A DNA stretch of 20,287 nt, taken from positions 1 to 20,287 of the forward strand of contig DAOUYX010000004.1 in the NCBI GenBank assembly GCA_030665925.1, in the 5' to 3' direction. Source of the DNA: Methanosarcinales archaeon. Its GTDB lineage: Archaea > Halobacteriota > Syntropharchaeia > Alkanophagales > Methanospirareceae. A program made the position numbers and the translations under genes. The notes under the pieces were generated by a model. It made no database searches and was not told where the DNA came from. It saw nothing but the letters and a program-made list of their open reading frames with translations. Shown one piece after another: positions 13,403 to 20,287 of this stretch (the first letter of the stretch is position 1; every line of letters starts with the position of its first letter).

Positions 13403-15508
13403 ATGATGCAAGACCTGGTGACGGAGAAATGGGAGGATTTCTTAAAGAGGTATTATTGGAACGAAATCATAGAACTTTCGAATTCTTATCCTGAGAAGCG
13501 TAGTTTGCTCGTTAAATTCTCTGAGATGGATATTTATGACCCTACTATTGCCGATATGCTTTTGGACGACCCGGAGGTAACACTTGAATCTGCAAAACGG
13601 GCTTTACGGGAGATGGATATTCCTACCGGTGTTACCCTCGATGACGCCAACTTGCGCATAATAAAGCTTCCGCGGAAGGTGAAGATCAGAGATATTCGCA
13701 GCAACGACATCGGTAAGCTGGTAAGCATAGAAGGGTTAGTTACAAAAGCGACAGAGGTAAGACCGAGAATAGTAGAGGCGGCATTTGAATGCCCTTTTTG
13801 CCACCATATTTTCTCGGTGCTGCAAAGTGGAAGGCAATTCAAAGAGCCTTACGAATGCCCGCAAGAGGATGGCGGATGCGGGAGAAAGGTGCAGCGTTTC
13901 ACGTTACTGGTGGATAAGTCCAAATTCGCAAATGCGCAGAAGATACGGTTGCAGGAGTCGCCAGAGGAGTTGAGAGGCGGTGAATTACCGCAGACGTTAG
14001 ACGTCAATCTGGAAGACGACATTTCGGGCGAAGTGGCTCCCGGCGATCGAGTAATCGTTACCGGCGTTTTGCGGTCGTATCAGCGGGTAACGCAATTTGG
14101 TAAGAAGCTCTTCTTCGACATCTATCTCGATGGCAATTCGCTGGAACTCAAAGAGGAGGAGTTTGAAGAGATCGAGATAACGGAAGAGGACGAACGCAAG
14201 ATAATGGAGTTGAAGGAGCAGCCGGACGTGTACGAGAAGTTCATTCGAAGCATCTCACCCTCAATCTACAGCTACGAGGAGATAAAAGAGGCTATGGTCC
14301 TACAATTGTTCTCCGGTGTCCCAAAGGTGCTTCCGGATAAGACAAGGGTACGTGGGGATATACACGTGCTGCTCGTTGGTGATCCTGGCGTTGCAAAGAG
14401 CCAGCTACTCACGTATTTAGTTAATTTAGCGCCTCGCGGATTGTACACCAGTGGTAAGAGCAGTTCTGCCGCGGGACTTACCGCCGCCGCAGTTAGAGAT
14501 GAGTTCGGAGAAGGACGATGGACGTTAGAGGCTGGTGCTCTGGTACTCGCGGACAAGGGGATAGCGGCGGTGGACGAGATAGACAAGATGAGGAAGGAGG
14601 ACCGAGATGCGCTTCACGAGGCGATGGAACAGCAAACGGTTTCTATCGCTAAGGCGGGCATAATGGCGAGGTTGAACTCGCGATGCGCCTTGTTGGCTGC
14701 TGCAAACCCCATAGGCGGTCGGTTTAACAAGTACGATCCGATCTCAAAGCAGATAAATATGCCACCGACGTTGCTGTCTCGATTCGACCTCATTTATACC
14801 ATGATTGACCGACCGAGTGAAGAGATGGACACGAAGACTGCGGAACACATAATAGAGACGCATTATGCGGGTGAACTGCTTGCACGGTTCGAGAATAAGG
14901 GTAAGATAGAAGAGGGAGAGAAGGAGCGGTTCAGGGAGCAGGTGGAGGCGATGAAACCGGCGATACCCGAAGATTTATTACGGAAATACGTCGCGTGGAG
15001 TAAGCGGAATGTATTTCCCGTGATGAGTGAAGAAGCGAAGAAGAAATTTTCGGGATTCTATATCGGGCTTCGCAGGCAGGGTTATGAAGATGAGGAGGCT
15101 CCCGTTCCTATAACGGCACGGCAGTTAGAAGCGTTGATCAGATTGGGCGAGGCACGAGCAAGAACTCGGCTAAGCGATACAATAACCGCGGAGGATGCCG
15201 AGCAGGTAATTAAAGTGGTTAATTACTGTTTGAAACAGGTTTTTGTTGATCCCGAAACGGGCAAGCTTGACGTTGATTGGGTTGCCGCAGGTACAACCAA
15301 AGTCAGGAGGGACCGCGCAAGGTCTGTAAGGGAGATAATAAAGGAGTTGGAGGAGGATTACGGAGAGGAAATCCCAATAGAAGAAGTTCTCGACCGCGCG
15401 GAGGAGGAAGGTATGGAAAGAGACAAGGCTGAGGAGATAATAGACGTGATGAAACGCGATGGGATACTGTTTTCGCCGGGAAGCGGTGTGATCAAGTTCG
15501 TGAGATAG
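13403..15508 (+). CDS. mcm: Replicative DNA helicase MCM
   Basis: MCM is the archaeal hexameric replicative helicase. The 701 residues contain, in order: N-terminal helical domain, zinc binding cysteines C130, C133, C152 and C159, the OB fold and its hairpin (about 200-250), AAA+ Walker A GDPGVAKS (326-333), Walker B AVDEIDKM (D391, E392), sensor AAANP, arginine finger LLSRFD (R460), and a C-terminal winged helix (about 625-701). All catalytic residues are intact. ATG 13403 and ATG 13406 are both possible; GAGGT at 13395-13399 is better spaced to 13406. It is monocistronic here, followed by a repeat element. Confidence 0.97.
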   Translation: MMQDLVTEKWEDFLKRYYWNEIIELSNSYPEKRSLLVKFSEMDIYDPTIADMLLDDPEVTLESAKRALREMDIPTGVTLDDANLRIIKLPRKVKIRDIRSNDIGKLVSIEGLVTKATEVRPRIVEAAFECPFCHHIFSVLQSGRQFKEPYECPQEDGGCGRKVQRFTLLVDKSKFANAQKIRLQESPEELRGGELPQTLDVNLEDDISGEVAPGDRVIVTGVLRSYQRVTQFGKKLFFDIYLDGNSLELKEEEFEEIEITEEDERKIMELKEQPDVYEKFIRSISPSIYSYEEIKEAMVLQLFSGVPKVLPDKTRVRGDIHVLLVGDPGVAKSQLLTYLVNLAPRGLYTSGKSSSAAGLTAAAVRDEFGEGRWTLEAGALVLADKGIAAVDEIDKMRKEDRDALHEAMEQQTVSIAKAGIMARLNSRCALLAAANPIGGRFNKYDPISKQINMPPTLLSRFDLIYTMIDRPSEEMDTKTAEHIIETHYAGELLARFENKGKIEEGEKERFREQVEAMKPAIPEDLLRKYVAWSKRNVFPVMSEEAKKKFSGFYIGLRRQGYEDEEAPVPITARQLEALIRLGEARARTRLSDTITAEDAEQVIKVVNYCLKQVFVDPETGKLDVDWVAAGTTKVRRDRARSVREIIKELEEDYGEEIPIEEVLDRAEEEGMERDKAEEIIDVMKRDGILFSPGSGVIKFVR

Positions 15509-15564
15509 AAGAACATTTCTGATTGAGATAAAATGTATTTGTTTAGCTGAGGCGAAAAATTAGA

Positions 15565-15769
15565 AACCACGAGATTTCACGAGATTAACACAAACCTTTT
15601 CTTAGAAAGAAAAGTTTTACCAACAACTTTTTTACCGTCGGCAAAAATCGTGTCTAAAAACCTTCTCCTGTTTTTCTTTTAGCACAGGTTTTCTTTTTCC
15701 GCGAAGCATTTTTGATCAAACTTTTTCTAAAAGTTTGAAAAAGAAAAAGTGTTGTGAAATCTTGTGGTT
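15565..15769. repeat. MITE-like element with imperfect terminal inverted repeats
   Basis: The ends are 18-bp inverted repeats with two mismatches: AACCACGAGATTTCACGA (15565-15582) and TTGTGAAATCTTGTGGTT (15752-15769). Inside are a perfect 8-bp hairpin (15596-15603 with 15607-15614), the A/T-rich module also found at 9211-9261 (here 15670-15698 and 15738-15755), and nested in it a perfect 9-bp hairpin (15717-15725 with 15729-15737). There is no coding frame. It fills the convergent gap between mcm and the DUF1894 gene. TTAGCT occurs near both sides (15543-15548 and 15768-15773), but is not a clear target duplication. Confidence 0.7.
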
Positions 15770-15801
15770 AGCTAAACACGTACCGTTATTTCTTCCCAAT
15801 T

Positions 15802-16074
15802 TTACTTACTCCTTCTTAACAACTCTATCTCCTCTTTACCCTCCATCTTCAACACGAAAGTCCCACGACATGGCTTCACGTACGGAAATATTACACTTTC
15901 ATCTTCAATCGCTATCGGAATCGGCGATACACCAATCAAATAAACATCGAACAATTTATATCCTGGTTCGACCTCGTAAACCTCTCTGAAGTTCCTCCTT
16001 ATAAATTCCCGCCCTTCTTTAAACGAGGTATCAGATAATAAAATCTCAGGCTTCATCAATTCTATACAGCCCAT
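15802..16074 (-). CDS. DUF1894 family protein
   Basis: A 90-residue protein with the pattern I recall for DUF1894, a family of methanogens and relatives: FKEGREFIRRNFREVYEV, PGYKLFDVYLIGVSPIPIAI, then FPYVKPCRGTFVLKM with one conserved cysteine. Function unknown. Its start overlaps the DUF1890 gene by 13 bp, so it should be translationally coupled; the same two families are neighbours in Methanothermobacter as I remember it. It ends the moaE operon. Confidence 0.85.
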   Translation of the reverse strand: MGCIELMKPEILLSDTSFKEGREFIRRNFREVYEVEPGYKLFDVYLIGVSPIPIAIEDESVIFPYVKPCRGTFVLKMEGKEEIELLRRSK

Positions 16075-16544
16075 CTCTTTACCTCCTTTATCTTATCGTC
16101 TATCTTTCTCTTCAGCGGAAGAGGATTGTGAACCGCTTTGGCAACGAGCTTCTCGCAGTTGAATTCGATTTGTTCAGAGATGGAATCGGCATCGTTACCA
16201 AAAATGATTGCGAAGAGTTTTGCATTTGATATTCCGTGCACGGTAGCAAGATAAGCTATCCCGGCATCGTTATGCATGAAGACGGAACACAAATAGAAAT
16301 CCATTCTCTTTTCGGCAAGAGATTCTATGCATTTATCCAGCTTTATCATCTTCTCTACATCTACGTAATGCCCTTCGGGATCCGAGACTTTAAGAAGCTC
16401 GAGAGCGGCATCTGTTCCCGCAATGAATACATCCATTCCAGCATTTTTTAGCCTATTCGCAAGGTACAGTGCGATACTCGTCTGAACCGGAAGCTCCGGA
16501 CAGCCTAACAAAAGCAAAGCATTTTTATTCATCGCAAAAAGCAT
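16062..16544 (-). CDS. DUF1890 family protein
   Basis: A 160-residue protein with a Rossmann-like beginning: LLLLGCPELPVQTSIALYLA, followed by VFIAGTDAALELLKVSDPEGHYVD, FMHNDAGIAYLATVHG and LFAIIFGNDAD. These segments match DUF1890 (the fold of a Methanothermobacter structure, from memory). The GCPE segment near the N-terminus resembles a nucleotide or cofactor-binding loop, but no function is known. Its ATG directly follows the stop of the cysteine-rich gene (TAG-ATG), and it overlaps DUF1894 at the other end. Confidence 0.85.
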   Translation of the reverse strand: MLFAMNKNALLLLGCPELPVQTSIALYLANRLKNAGMDVFIAGTDAALELLKVSDPEGHYVDVEKMIKLDKCIESLAEKRMDFYLCSVFMHNDAGIAYLATVHGISNAKLFAIIFGNDADSISEQIEFNCEKLVAKAVHNPLPLKRKIDDKIKEVKRWAV

Positions 16545-17537
16545 CTACCTCTTCCATTTCGCTGGACTTGGCTTCAATATTTTTTGTGCATCACTTCTCA
16601 AAAGCATGTTTGTCAGCGCACTTAGAGAGCATAGTGTTCCTCTTCCTTCTATAATCCCATCATCCGGTATCTTCGCAATTATATACCCCTTGGCAGTGAC
16701 TTCCACTTCTATGTTTAACTCACTCAATCTTGAAAGAGCGATATTCCCCAGTGCGCCCATGGACTTCTCCAACCAGCAGTGCTTCAGAGGGCAGAGATTG
16801 CAATATGCTTTGAACAACTCCGAGCTCTTCCCAGATATGATTCCAGCGTCTATCTCTGCCTTTACCGTGCCATAGGCGATGCAACAGCCAAGCGTTCTAT
16901 CCGCCAGCACTTCTTTCTCTCTCCGAATACTTACTCTGACACCCCCGCCCCTCACTTCGTAGATGTTCTCAACACCAAGTTCGTATTTCTTCTTTCCCGT
17001 GTTTTCCGCATCTTTCAGCCTCTTTCTTATTTCATCAGCAATAAAATCCGTCCTCGCCGCATTTATTACAATTGCACAGGTTGGGCAGTATGTAATGGGG
17101 GACTTTGAGATTTCACCGTCATTTTTGTCTCTAAAGATTGATACAACGCCTAAACCTTCCCTCTTTATCACTGTTCTCCCACCCAGGGCGTTTATTGCAT
17201 CGAGTGCTACCACCGCGGGTGTTATAACCCTTCCATATCCATACAAATTCGCCACTCGTTCTATATCCGCTCTTGAGCTCGTACCTTCCCTTTTAACGTC
17301 TGAATCCATCGGCTCTGGTATTAATCCGGCGTCTATTTCCGCAGCTAAAACCGCAGAGCTCCAGACGATATCCAATCCTTCGCCTATTATCCTCCCTCTT
17401 TCATCAAAAATCCGAGCAATGACTCCTTCCGGTCTCTCATATGCTACTATCTTCCCCCCACTCTCACAAACCTCTTCTGCAACGGCATGGCAGATGCCGC
17501 ATACGCCTTCTCGTGGATCTAATATCATTTTTTTCAC
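16545..17537 (-). CDS. Cysteine-rich protein with four internal repeats, unknown function
   Basis: I do not recognise the family. The 330 residues contain four related units, each a beta-rich run followed by a helix: about 38-71 (GVIARIFDERGRI, SSAVLAAEIDAG), 128-165 (GLGVVSIFRD, CAIVINAARTD), 198-232 (GGVRVSIRREKE, IAYGTVKAEIDAG) and 284-315 (GYIIAKIPDDGII, LSALTNMLLRSD). Eleven cysteines include CGIC (13-16), CPTC (151-154), CC (218-219), CNLCPLKHC (246-254) and C303, suggesting a metal or Fe-S site. No membrane segment. GTG 17537 overlaps the moaE stop as GTGA, the usual sign of coupling; ATG 17528 is an alternative. It sits in an operon with moaE, DUF1890 and DUF1894, so a role tied to C1 metabolism or a metal-pterin enzyme is inferred. 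Confidence 0.8.
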   Translation of the reverse strand: MKKMILDPREGVCGICHAVAEEVCESGGKIVAYERPEGVIARIFDERGRIIGEGLDIVWSSAVLAAEIDAGLIPEPMDSDVKREGTSSRADIERVANLYGYGRVITPAVVALDAINALGGRTVIKREGLGVVSIFRDKNDGEISKSPITYCPTCAIVINAARTDFIADEIRKRLKDAENTGKKKYELGVENIYEVRGGGVRVSIRREKEVLADRTLGCCIAYGTVKAEIDAGIISGKSSELFKAYCNLCPLKHCWLEKSMGALGNIALSRLSELNIEVEVTAKGYIIAKIPDDGIIEGRGTLCSLSALTNMLLRSDAQKILKPSPAKWKR

Positions 17538-17935
17538 TTTGCTCGCAATTCCCTTCTCCTTATCGCCTTGATCATCTTCAACTCGTCTATCAGATATTCA
17601 CAGGCTCTAAACGCCTCCTTTCTATGCTTCGCGCCTACCAAAATGAGCGCGATGCTATCACCAACCTTCAATGAACCTCTTCGATGTATGATTTCCACAT
17701 CCTCGATGCCAAACTTTTCTAAAGCGTTTCTCTTTAGATTTTCGACCTCCTTCTCGGCATTATCGCTTACAACACCTATTTCCATCCCTTTTATCTCATT
17801 ATCTTCATCTCTCACCATTCCAAGATATGAGACAATGGCACCCTTTTCAGACTTTTTCATCAGCTTCACGAGCTCATCGATTGAGAAGTCCGCCTCCGTT
17901 ATCAATTCTTTTTCTTCCAACATTTTTATCACCAA
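17534..17935 (-). CDS. moaE: Molybdopterin synthase catalytic subunit MoaE
   Basis: MoaE, with thiocarboxylated MoaD, puts the dithiolene sulfurs into precursor Z, making the pterin for molybdenum or tungsten enzymes such as formylmethanofuran dehydrogenase. Motifs: GAIVSYLGMVRD (32-43), VEIIHRRGSLKVGD (80-93), HRKEAFRACEYLIDELK (104-120). The key lysine K120 matches E. coli K119; the second lysine (K126 of E. coli) is arginine here. No moaD is nearby. The frame opens with GTG 17935, but ATG 17923 is likely the true start: a TATA box (minus strand, about 17941-17950) lies so close that a leaderless transcript would begin near 17923. First gene of a four-gene operon. Confidence 0.87.
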   Translation of the reverse strand: MVIKMLEEKELITEADFSIDELVKLMKKSEKGAIVSYLGMVRDEDNEIKGMEIGVVSDNAEKEVENLKRNALEKFGIEDVEIIHRRGSLKVGDSIALILVGAKHRKEAFRACEYLIDELKMIKAIRRRELRAK

Positions 17936-17945
17936 ACATTTATAT

Positions 17946-17961
17946 TATAACAATTGTTATA
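17946..17961. promoter_or_regulatory. Perfect 16-bp palindrome between divergent moaE and radical SAM gene
   Basis: TATAACAATTGTTATA is a perfect inverted repeat lying between the divergent starts at 17923/17935 and 18009. It abuts or overlaps the TATA-like boxes in both directions (ATAATATAAATG on the minus strand; AAATATAG on the plus strand at about 17963-17970). A dimeric repressor bound here could block both promoters. Seen in sequence; regulator unknown. Confidence 0.6.
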
Positions 17962-18008
17962 GAAATATAGGATACATCAACAACTCAAACAAATCAGGGC
18001 GAAGATAA

Positions 18009-18953
18009 ATGGGCAAAAGAGGAGTGCAGTATTTCACGCTTTCGGAGATGGAACCTCGTGTTTGGTTCATGCTCACAGGCTGCAATTTCCGCTGCAAGGG
18101 TTGCTTCAGACCTGCGAGAGATGGAGGTGGGACGGCACTCACTGCGATTGAGACCCTCGAGATAATGGAGGAGGCGTGCCTGAACTACTATGGGACGATT
18201 CCCACAGAAGCGATGATCACCGGTGGTGAACCCACTCTCGACAAGGCATATCTATTGAGTTTGGTCAAGGGATTACGCGGGAGAGAATTTAAAAAAATCG
18301 TGTTGATGACAAATGGCTATGCGTTAGGGGTGGATGATGATTATGTTCAAGAGCTAAAAGAGGCGGGGTTGACCGAGGCGCATGTTGATTTGAAGGCTTT
18401 TTCCGAAGACGTTCACAGGTGGTACACCGGTAAATCGAACAAACCGGTGCTGCGAGCAATCGAGAAGTTGAGCACTTCCGGAATAGAACTGCTTGTTCAA
18501 ACGGTTTATATACCGGGGATTGTGGATGAAAAGGAGATAGAGCAAATAGCGAAGTTCCTTTCCACTGTTGATCGAGGAATAAAATACCGGATAAATCCAT
18601 TTTCGCCTGCCTTTGCGCATGAGCGAATAACAACAAGAATGCCTACTATTGAAGAAATGGAACGTGCTTACGAGATCGCCTCCGGGCATCTTACCAACGT
18701 CATTATAAGTAGAAGTTGTTATCGGGAATATCCCACGCCACCGTCACAAAAGACGTGGATAACTGTTTATCCAGACCTTTCTTTCAAGAGGAGAAGCATG
18801 GAGGACCAAAACAAGGAAAGAATCTCTTGGGTTAGTCAAAGTCAATCCCGGTCTGCAGAGGAGATACTTCGCGATAAAGCGGTGGAAAAAGGAATGATCC
18901 GGGAGATTGAAGAAGGGAGATTGAAGAGGATTTCCTCGAGAAGTACGCTGTGA
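18009..18953 (+). CDS. Radical SAM protein, pyruvate formate-lyase activating enzyme-like
   Basis: The 314 residues have the 4Fe-4S motif CNFRCKGC (C25, C29, C32), the SAM-binding ITGGEPT (70-76) and the strand VDLKAFSEDVHRWYTG, all typical of the glycyl-radical activase group. The middle (ELLVQTVYIPGIVDEKEIEQ) also fits that group. No glycyl-radical enzyme is next to it, so the target is unknown; a tRNA, cofactor or protein-modifying role is equally open. The C-terminal 60 residues are charged and lack extra cysteine clusters. It is divergent from the moaE operon and shares its palindrome. Confidence 0.85.
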   Translation: MGKRGVQYFTLSEMEPRVWFMLTGCNFRCKGCFRPARDGGGTALTAIETLEIMEEACLNYYGTIPTEAMITGGEPTLDKAYLLSLVKGLRGREFKKIVLMTNGYALGVDDDYVQELKEAGLTEAHVDLKAFSEDVHRWYTGKSNKPVLRAIEKLSTSGIELLVQTVYIPGIVDEKEIEQIAKFLSTVDRGIKYRINPFSPAFAHERITTRMPTIEEMERAYEIASGHLTNVIISRSCYREYPTPPSQKTWITVYPDLSFKRRSMEDQNKERISWVSQSQSRSAEEILRDKAVEKGMIREIEEGRLKRISSRSTL

Positions 18954-18987
18954 AGCACTCCCCTGATATGAGTCTGCAATTAAGTCT

Positions 18988-20115
18988 CTACAATACCTTC
19001 TCGGCGCTCATCCTCATCATCCTTTTCACCGAAGATGCGAGTTGTGGCGGAAGCCCTTTTATATCCACACTCAAGAAACCCTTTATGATGAAAGAAGTAG
19101 CTTCGTCCTCATTTAAACCTCTCGCCATCAGGTATCTTATCTCTTCTTCCGCTATTTTACCAACTGCAGCTTCATGTGAAAGTTCCACGTCTTTTTCTTC
19201 TGCTCTCAACTCTGGAATAGCGTGAATGGATGCATTATCTGAAAGTATCAATCCTCTGCATTCTAAATGCCCTTTAACATCGCTTTTCTCGCCCACTAAC
19301 TCACCACGGGATATTATCTCGGCGTTATCCGTGGCTATTACTCTTGAGATAATCTGAGCGCGGGAATTTCTCGCTGACAGCACCGCTCTCGCACCCACAT
19401 CCATTTTAGATCTGCCACTACCGTATAGTATCGAATGGAACGAAGCAACGGCGTTTTCACCAACACAATAAGCTGTGGGATACATTTGCAAGCTTTTTAC
19501 AGGCTCCGTACAGATATAATTGCTTATGAAAGTGCCGTTCTCCTCTATAATCGTTGCCGTTCTCGGTCTGACACCTACACCGCTTGTCCAGTTGTGTATC
19601 ATAGTAAAAGAGAGCTTCGCATTTCTCTTCACGAAAGACTCTGTTATGCCGATGTGCACGGCGCTCCTCATCTTCTCCGGGACGGCGCACCCGGTAATCA
19701 GGTGCAATTCGGAGTCTTCCTCTGCGATTATGATGTTATGGACTCTTTGAGTGCTCCGCTCTTTCGCTATGAAAAAGCAAGCTTGAACGGGAAAGGAGAT
19801 CTTCACATGCGGCTTCACCCTTATGAATACGCCATGAGTCGGGTTACGTTCAGTCGCTCTGGTGTAGCCGTCTACGTCAGAAGAGACCGCCTTCCAGGAA
19901 TAATCTTCAAGTTCGTATTTCTCTAAAGCCTCGTCAATGCTCATCACCTCTAATCCGAGATGCTTTGCCCTGGAGAACAGAATATTGCTGTCTTTCTGCA
20001 AAAATGAGCCTGACCGCTCCTTTTCACTCAGGTCAATCCCGGACATCAACATTCTGCCCCTGTATTCCGCTGGGACTTCTTTAAAAAGCTTCCCTTTTTC
20101 TTCTTCGCCTGCCAT
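18988..20115 (-). CDS. sufB: SufB-type Fe-S cluster assembly scaffold
   Basis: SufB/D beta-helix protein, 375 residues, the short archaeal form. With SufC it assembles Fe-S clusters. The C-terminal core is typical: IISRGELVGEKSDVKGHLEC, ILSDNASIHAIPELRAEEKD, LSHEAAVGKIAEEEIRYLMA, and ARGLNEDEATSFIIKGFL. C286 and the H314-E315 pair correspond to the cluster-building Cys405 and His-Glu of E. coli SufB, which argues for SufB rather than SufD. It begins 6 bp after the sufC stop. No sufD, sufS or sufU is seen in the window, in keeping with the two-gene SufBC system of methanogen-lineage archaea. Confidence 0.93.
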   Translation of the reverse strand: MAGEEEKGKLFKEVPAEYRGRMLMSGIDLSEKERSGSFLQKDSNILFSRAKHLGLEVMSIDEALEKYELEDYSWKAVSSDVDGYTRATERNPTHGVFIRVKPHVKISFPVQACFFIAKERSTQRVHNIIIAEEDSELHLITGCAVPEKMRSAVHIGITESFVKRNAKLSFTMIHNWTSGVGVRPRTATIIEENGTFISNYICTEPVKSLQMYPTAYCVGENAVASFHSILYGSGRSKMDVGARAVLSARNSRAQIISRVIATDNAEIISRGELVGEKSDVKGHLECRGLILSDNASIHAIPELRAEEKDVELSHEAAVGKIAEEEIRYLMARGLNEDEATSFIIKGFLSVDIKGLPPQLASSVKRMMRMSAEKVL

Positions 20116-20121
20116 TCCTCA

Positions 20122-20287
20122 TCACTCTCCCACTCCTTGTCTTCTTTGACATTCCCGCACACAACCCTCAAATCCCTCCTCCATTATATGCCCGATTATC
20201 TCATCCGGTATACCGGAGCAAGCGAGCTTACCGTTGAGAAGCACGTGTGCGCGGTCTGCTTTCACGTAATTGAAGATGAAGCCGGTA
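20122..20287 (-). CDS. sufC: SufC ATPase, C-terminal end (cut by window)
   Basis: The minus-strand frame runs in from the window edge and ends in TGA at 20122-20124. The 54 visible residues include FIFNYVKADRAHVLLNGKLA and CSGIPDEIIGHIMEEGFEGC, the tail of the SufC ABC ATPase (usually NYI-P-VHVL-GGRIV-SG). The Walker motifs lie outside. Two extra cysteines (FEGCVRECQ) occur near the end. It is 6 bp upstream of sufB, so the pair is one operon. Confidence 0.8.
   Translation of the reverse strand, partial: TGFIFNYVKADRAHVLLNGKLACSGIPDEIIGHIMEEGFEGCVRECQRRQGVGE

Noticed and set aside
13283..13411. 43-residue hydrophobic N-terminal extension of the HAD protein, looking like a signal anchor
   Set aside because: It runs through the divergent promoter and overlaps the mcm start; a strong Shine-Dalgarno stands at ATG 13282, where HAD motif I begins at once.
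14272..14586. Minus-strand open frame inside mcm
   Set aside because: Antisense to the Walker A/B region of MCM; composition is that of a shadow frame.
16545..17537. Assignment as methanogenesis marker protein 8 or DUF2111
   Set aside because: The sequence does not match what I recall of marker 8, and the DUF2111 resemblance is too weak; left as unknown.
18988..20115. SufD instead of SufB
   Set aside because: Cys286 and His314-Glu315 match the SufB catalytic positions, and it directly follows sufC.

Overview
This window looks like chromosomal DNA of a methanogen-lineage euryarchaeon (Halobacteriota). It carries PAN, MBF1, MCM, Cbf5, archaeal-type S13/S4/S11 and RpoD, together with C1-pathway and F420 genes: Ftr, CofC, CofH, an Mmp2-type marker protein, and the DUF1890/DUF1894 pair. 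Moderate GC, simple intergenic repeats and a C1 gene set without any obvious methanogen-only operon make an ANME-1 or alkanotroph-like relative plausible. That placement is an inference; no mcr or 16S gene lies here.

Layout. 1-624: 3' part of the archaeosine radical SAM gene (RaSEA), ended by a 10-bp-periodic repeat. 753-1187: small membrane protein. 1192-2921: MBF1 and PAN, divergent from a shared TATA region. 3090-3689: polyprenol/diacylglycerol kinase-like membrane protein. 3736-5193 (minus): bacterial-type RNase III downstream of a VapBC toxin-antitoxin pair. 5349-13282 (minus): a long co-directional block that reads, in transcription order, HAD protein, mmp2, cofH, cbf5, tRNA-Ser(GGA), rps13, rps4, rps11, rpoD, cofC, ftr. 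13403-15508 (plus): mcm, divergent from that block. 15565-15769: MITE-like inverted-repeat element. 15802-17935 (minus): moaE, an unrecognised four-repeat cysteine-rich protein, DUF1890, DUF1894, tightly coupled. 18009-18953 (plus): PFL-activase-like radical SAM protein, divergent from moaE across a perfect 16-bp palindrome. 18988-20287 (minus): sufC (partial) and sufB.

How the genes work together. CofC and CofH make coenzyme F420, and Ftr moves the formyl group between methanofuran and tetrahydromethanopterin. MoaE would supply the pterin cofactor for a tungsten or molybdenum enzyme such as formylmethanofuran dehydrogenase. SufBC builds Fe-S clusters for the radical SAM and redox enzymes. 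The large minus-strand block therefore joins C1/F420 metabolism to translation (ribosomal proteins, tRNA, pseudouridine synthase) and transcription (RpoD).

The most notable items are: a tRNA-Ser with a 15-nt intron and clean bulge-helix-bulge, whose 5' end also encodes the last codons of cbf5; the moaE/four-repeat Cys protein/DUF1890/DUF1894 operon, the best candidate for an undescribed system; a dispersed repeat family at gene ends and inside the ribosomal block; and several domain-level oddities (RpoD without Fe-S domain, PAN ending MFA, RNase III with one catalytic Glu changed to Gln). I see no CRISPR array, transposase, prophage or rRNA.
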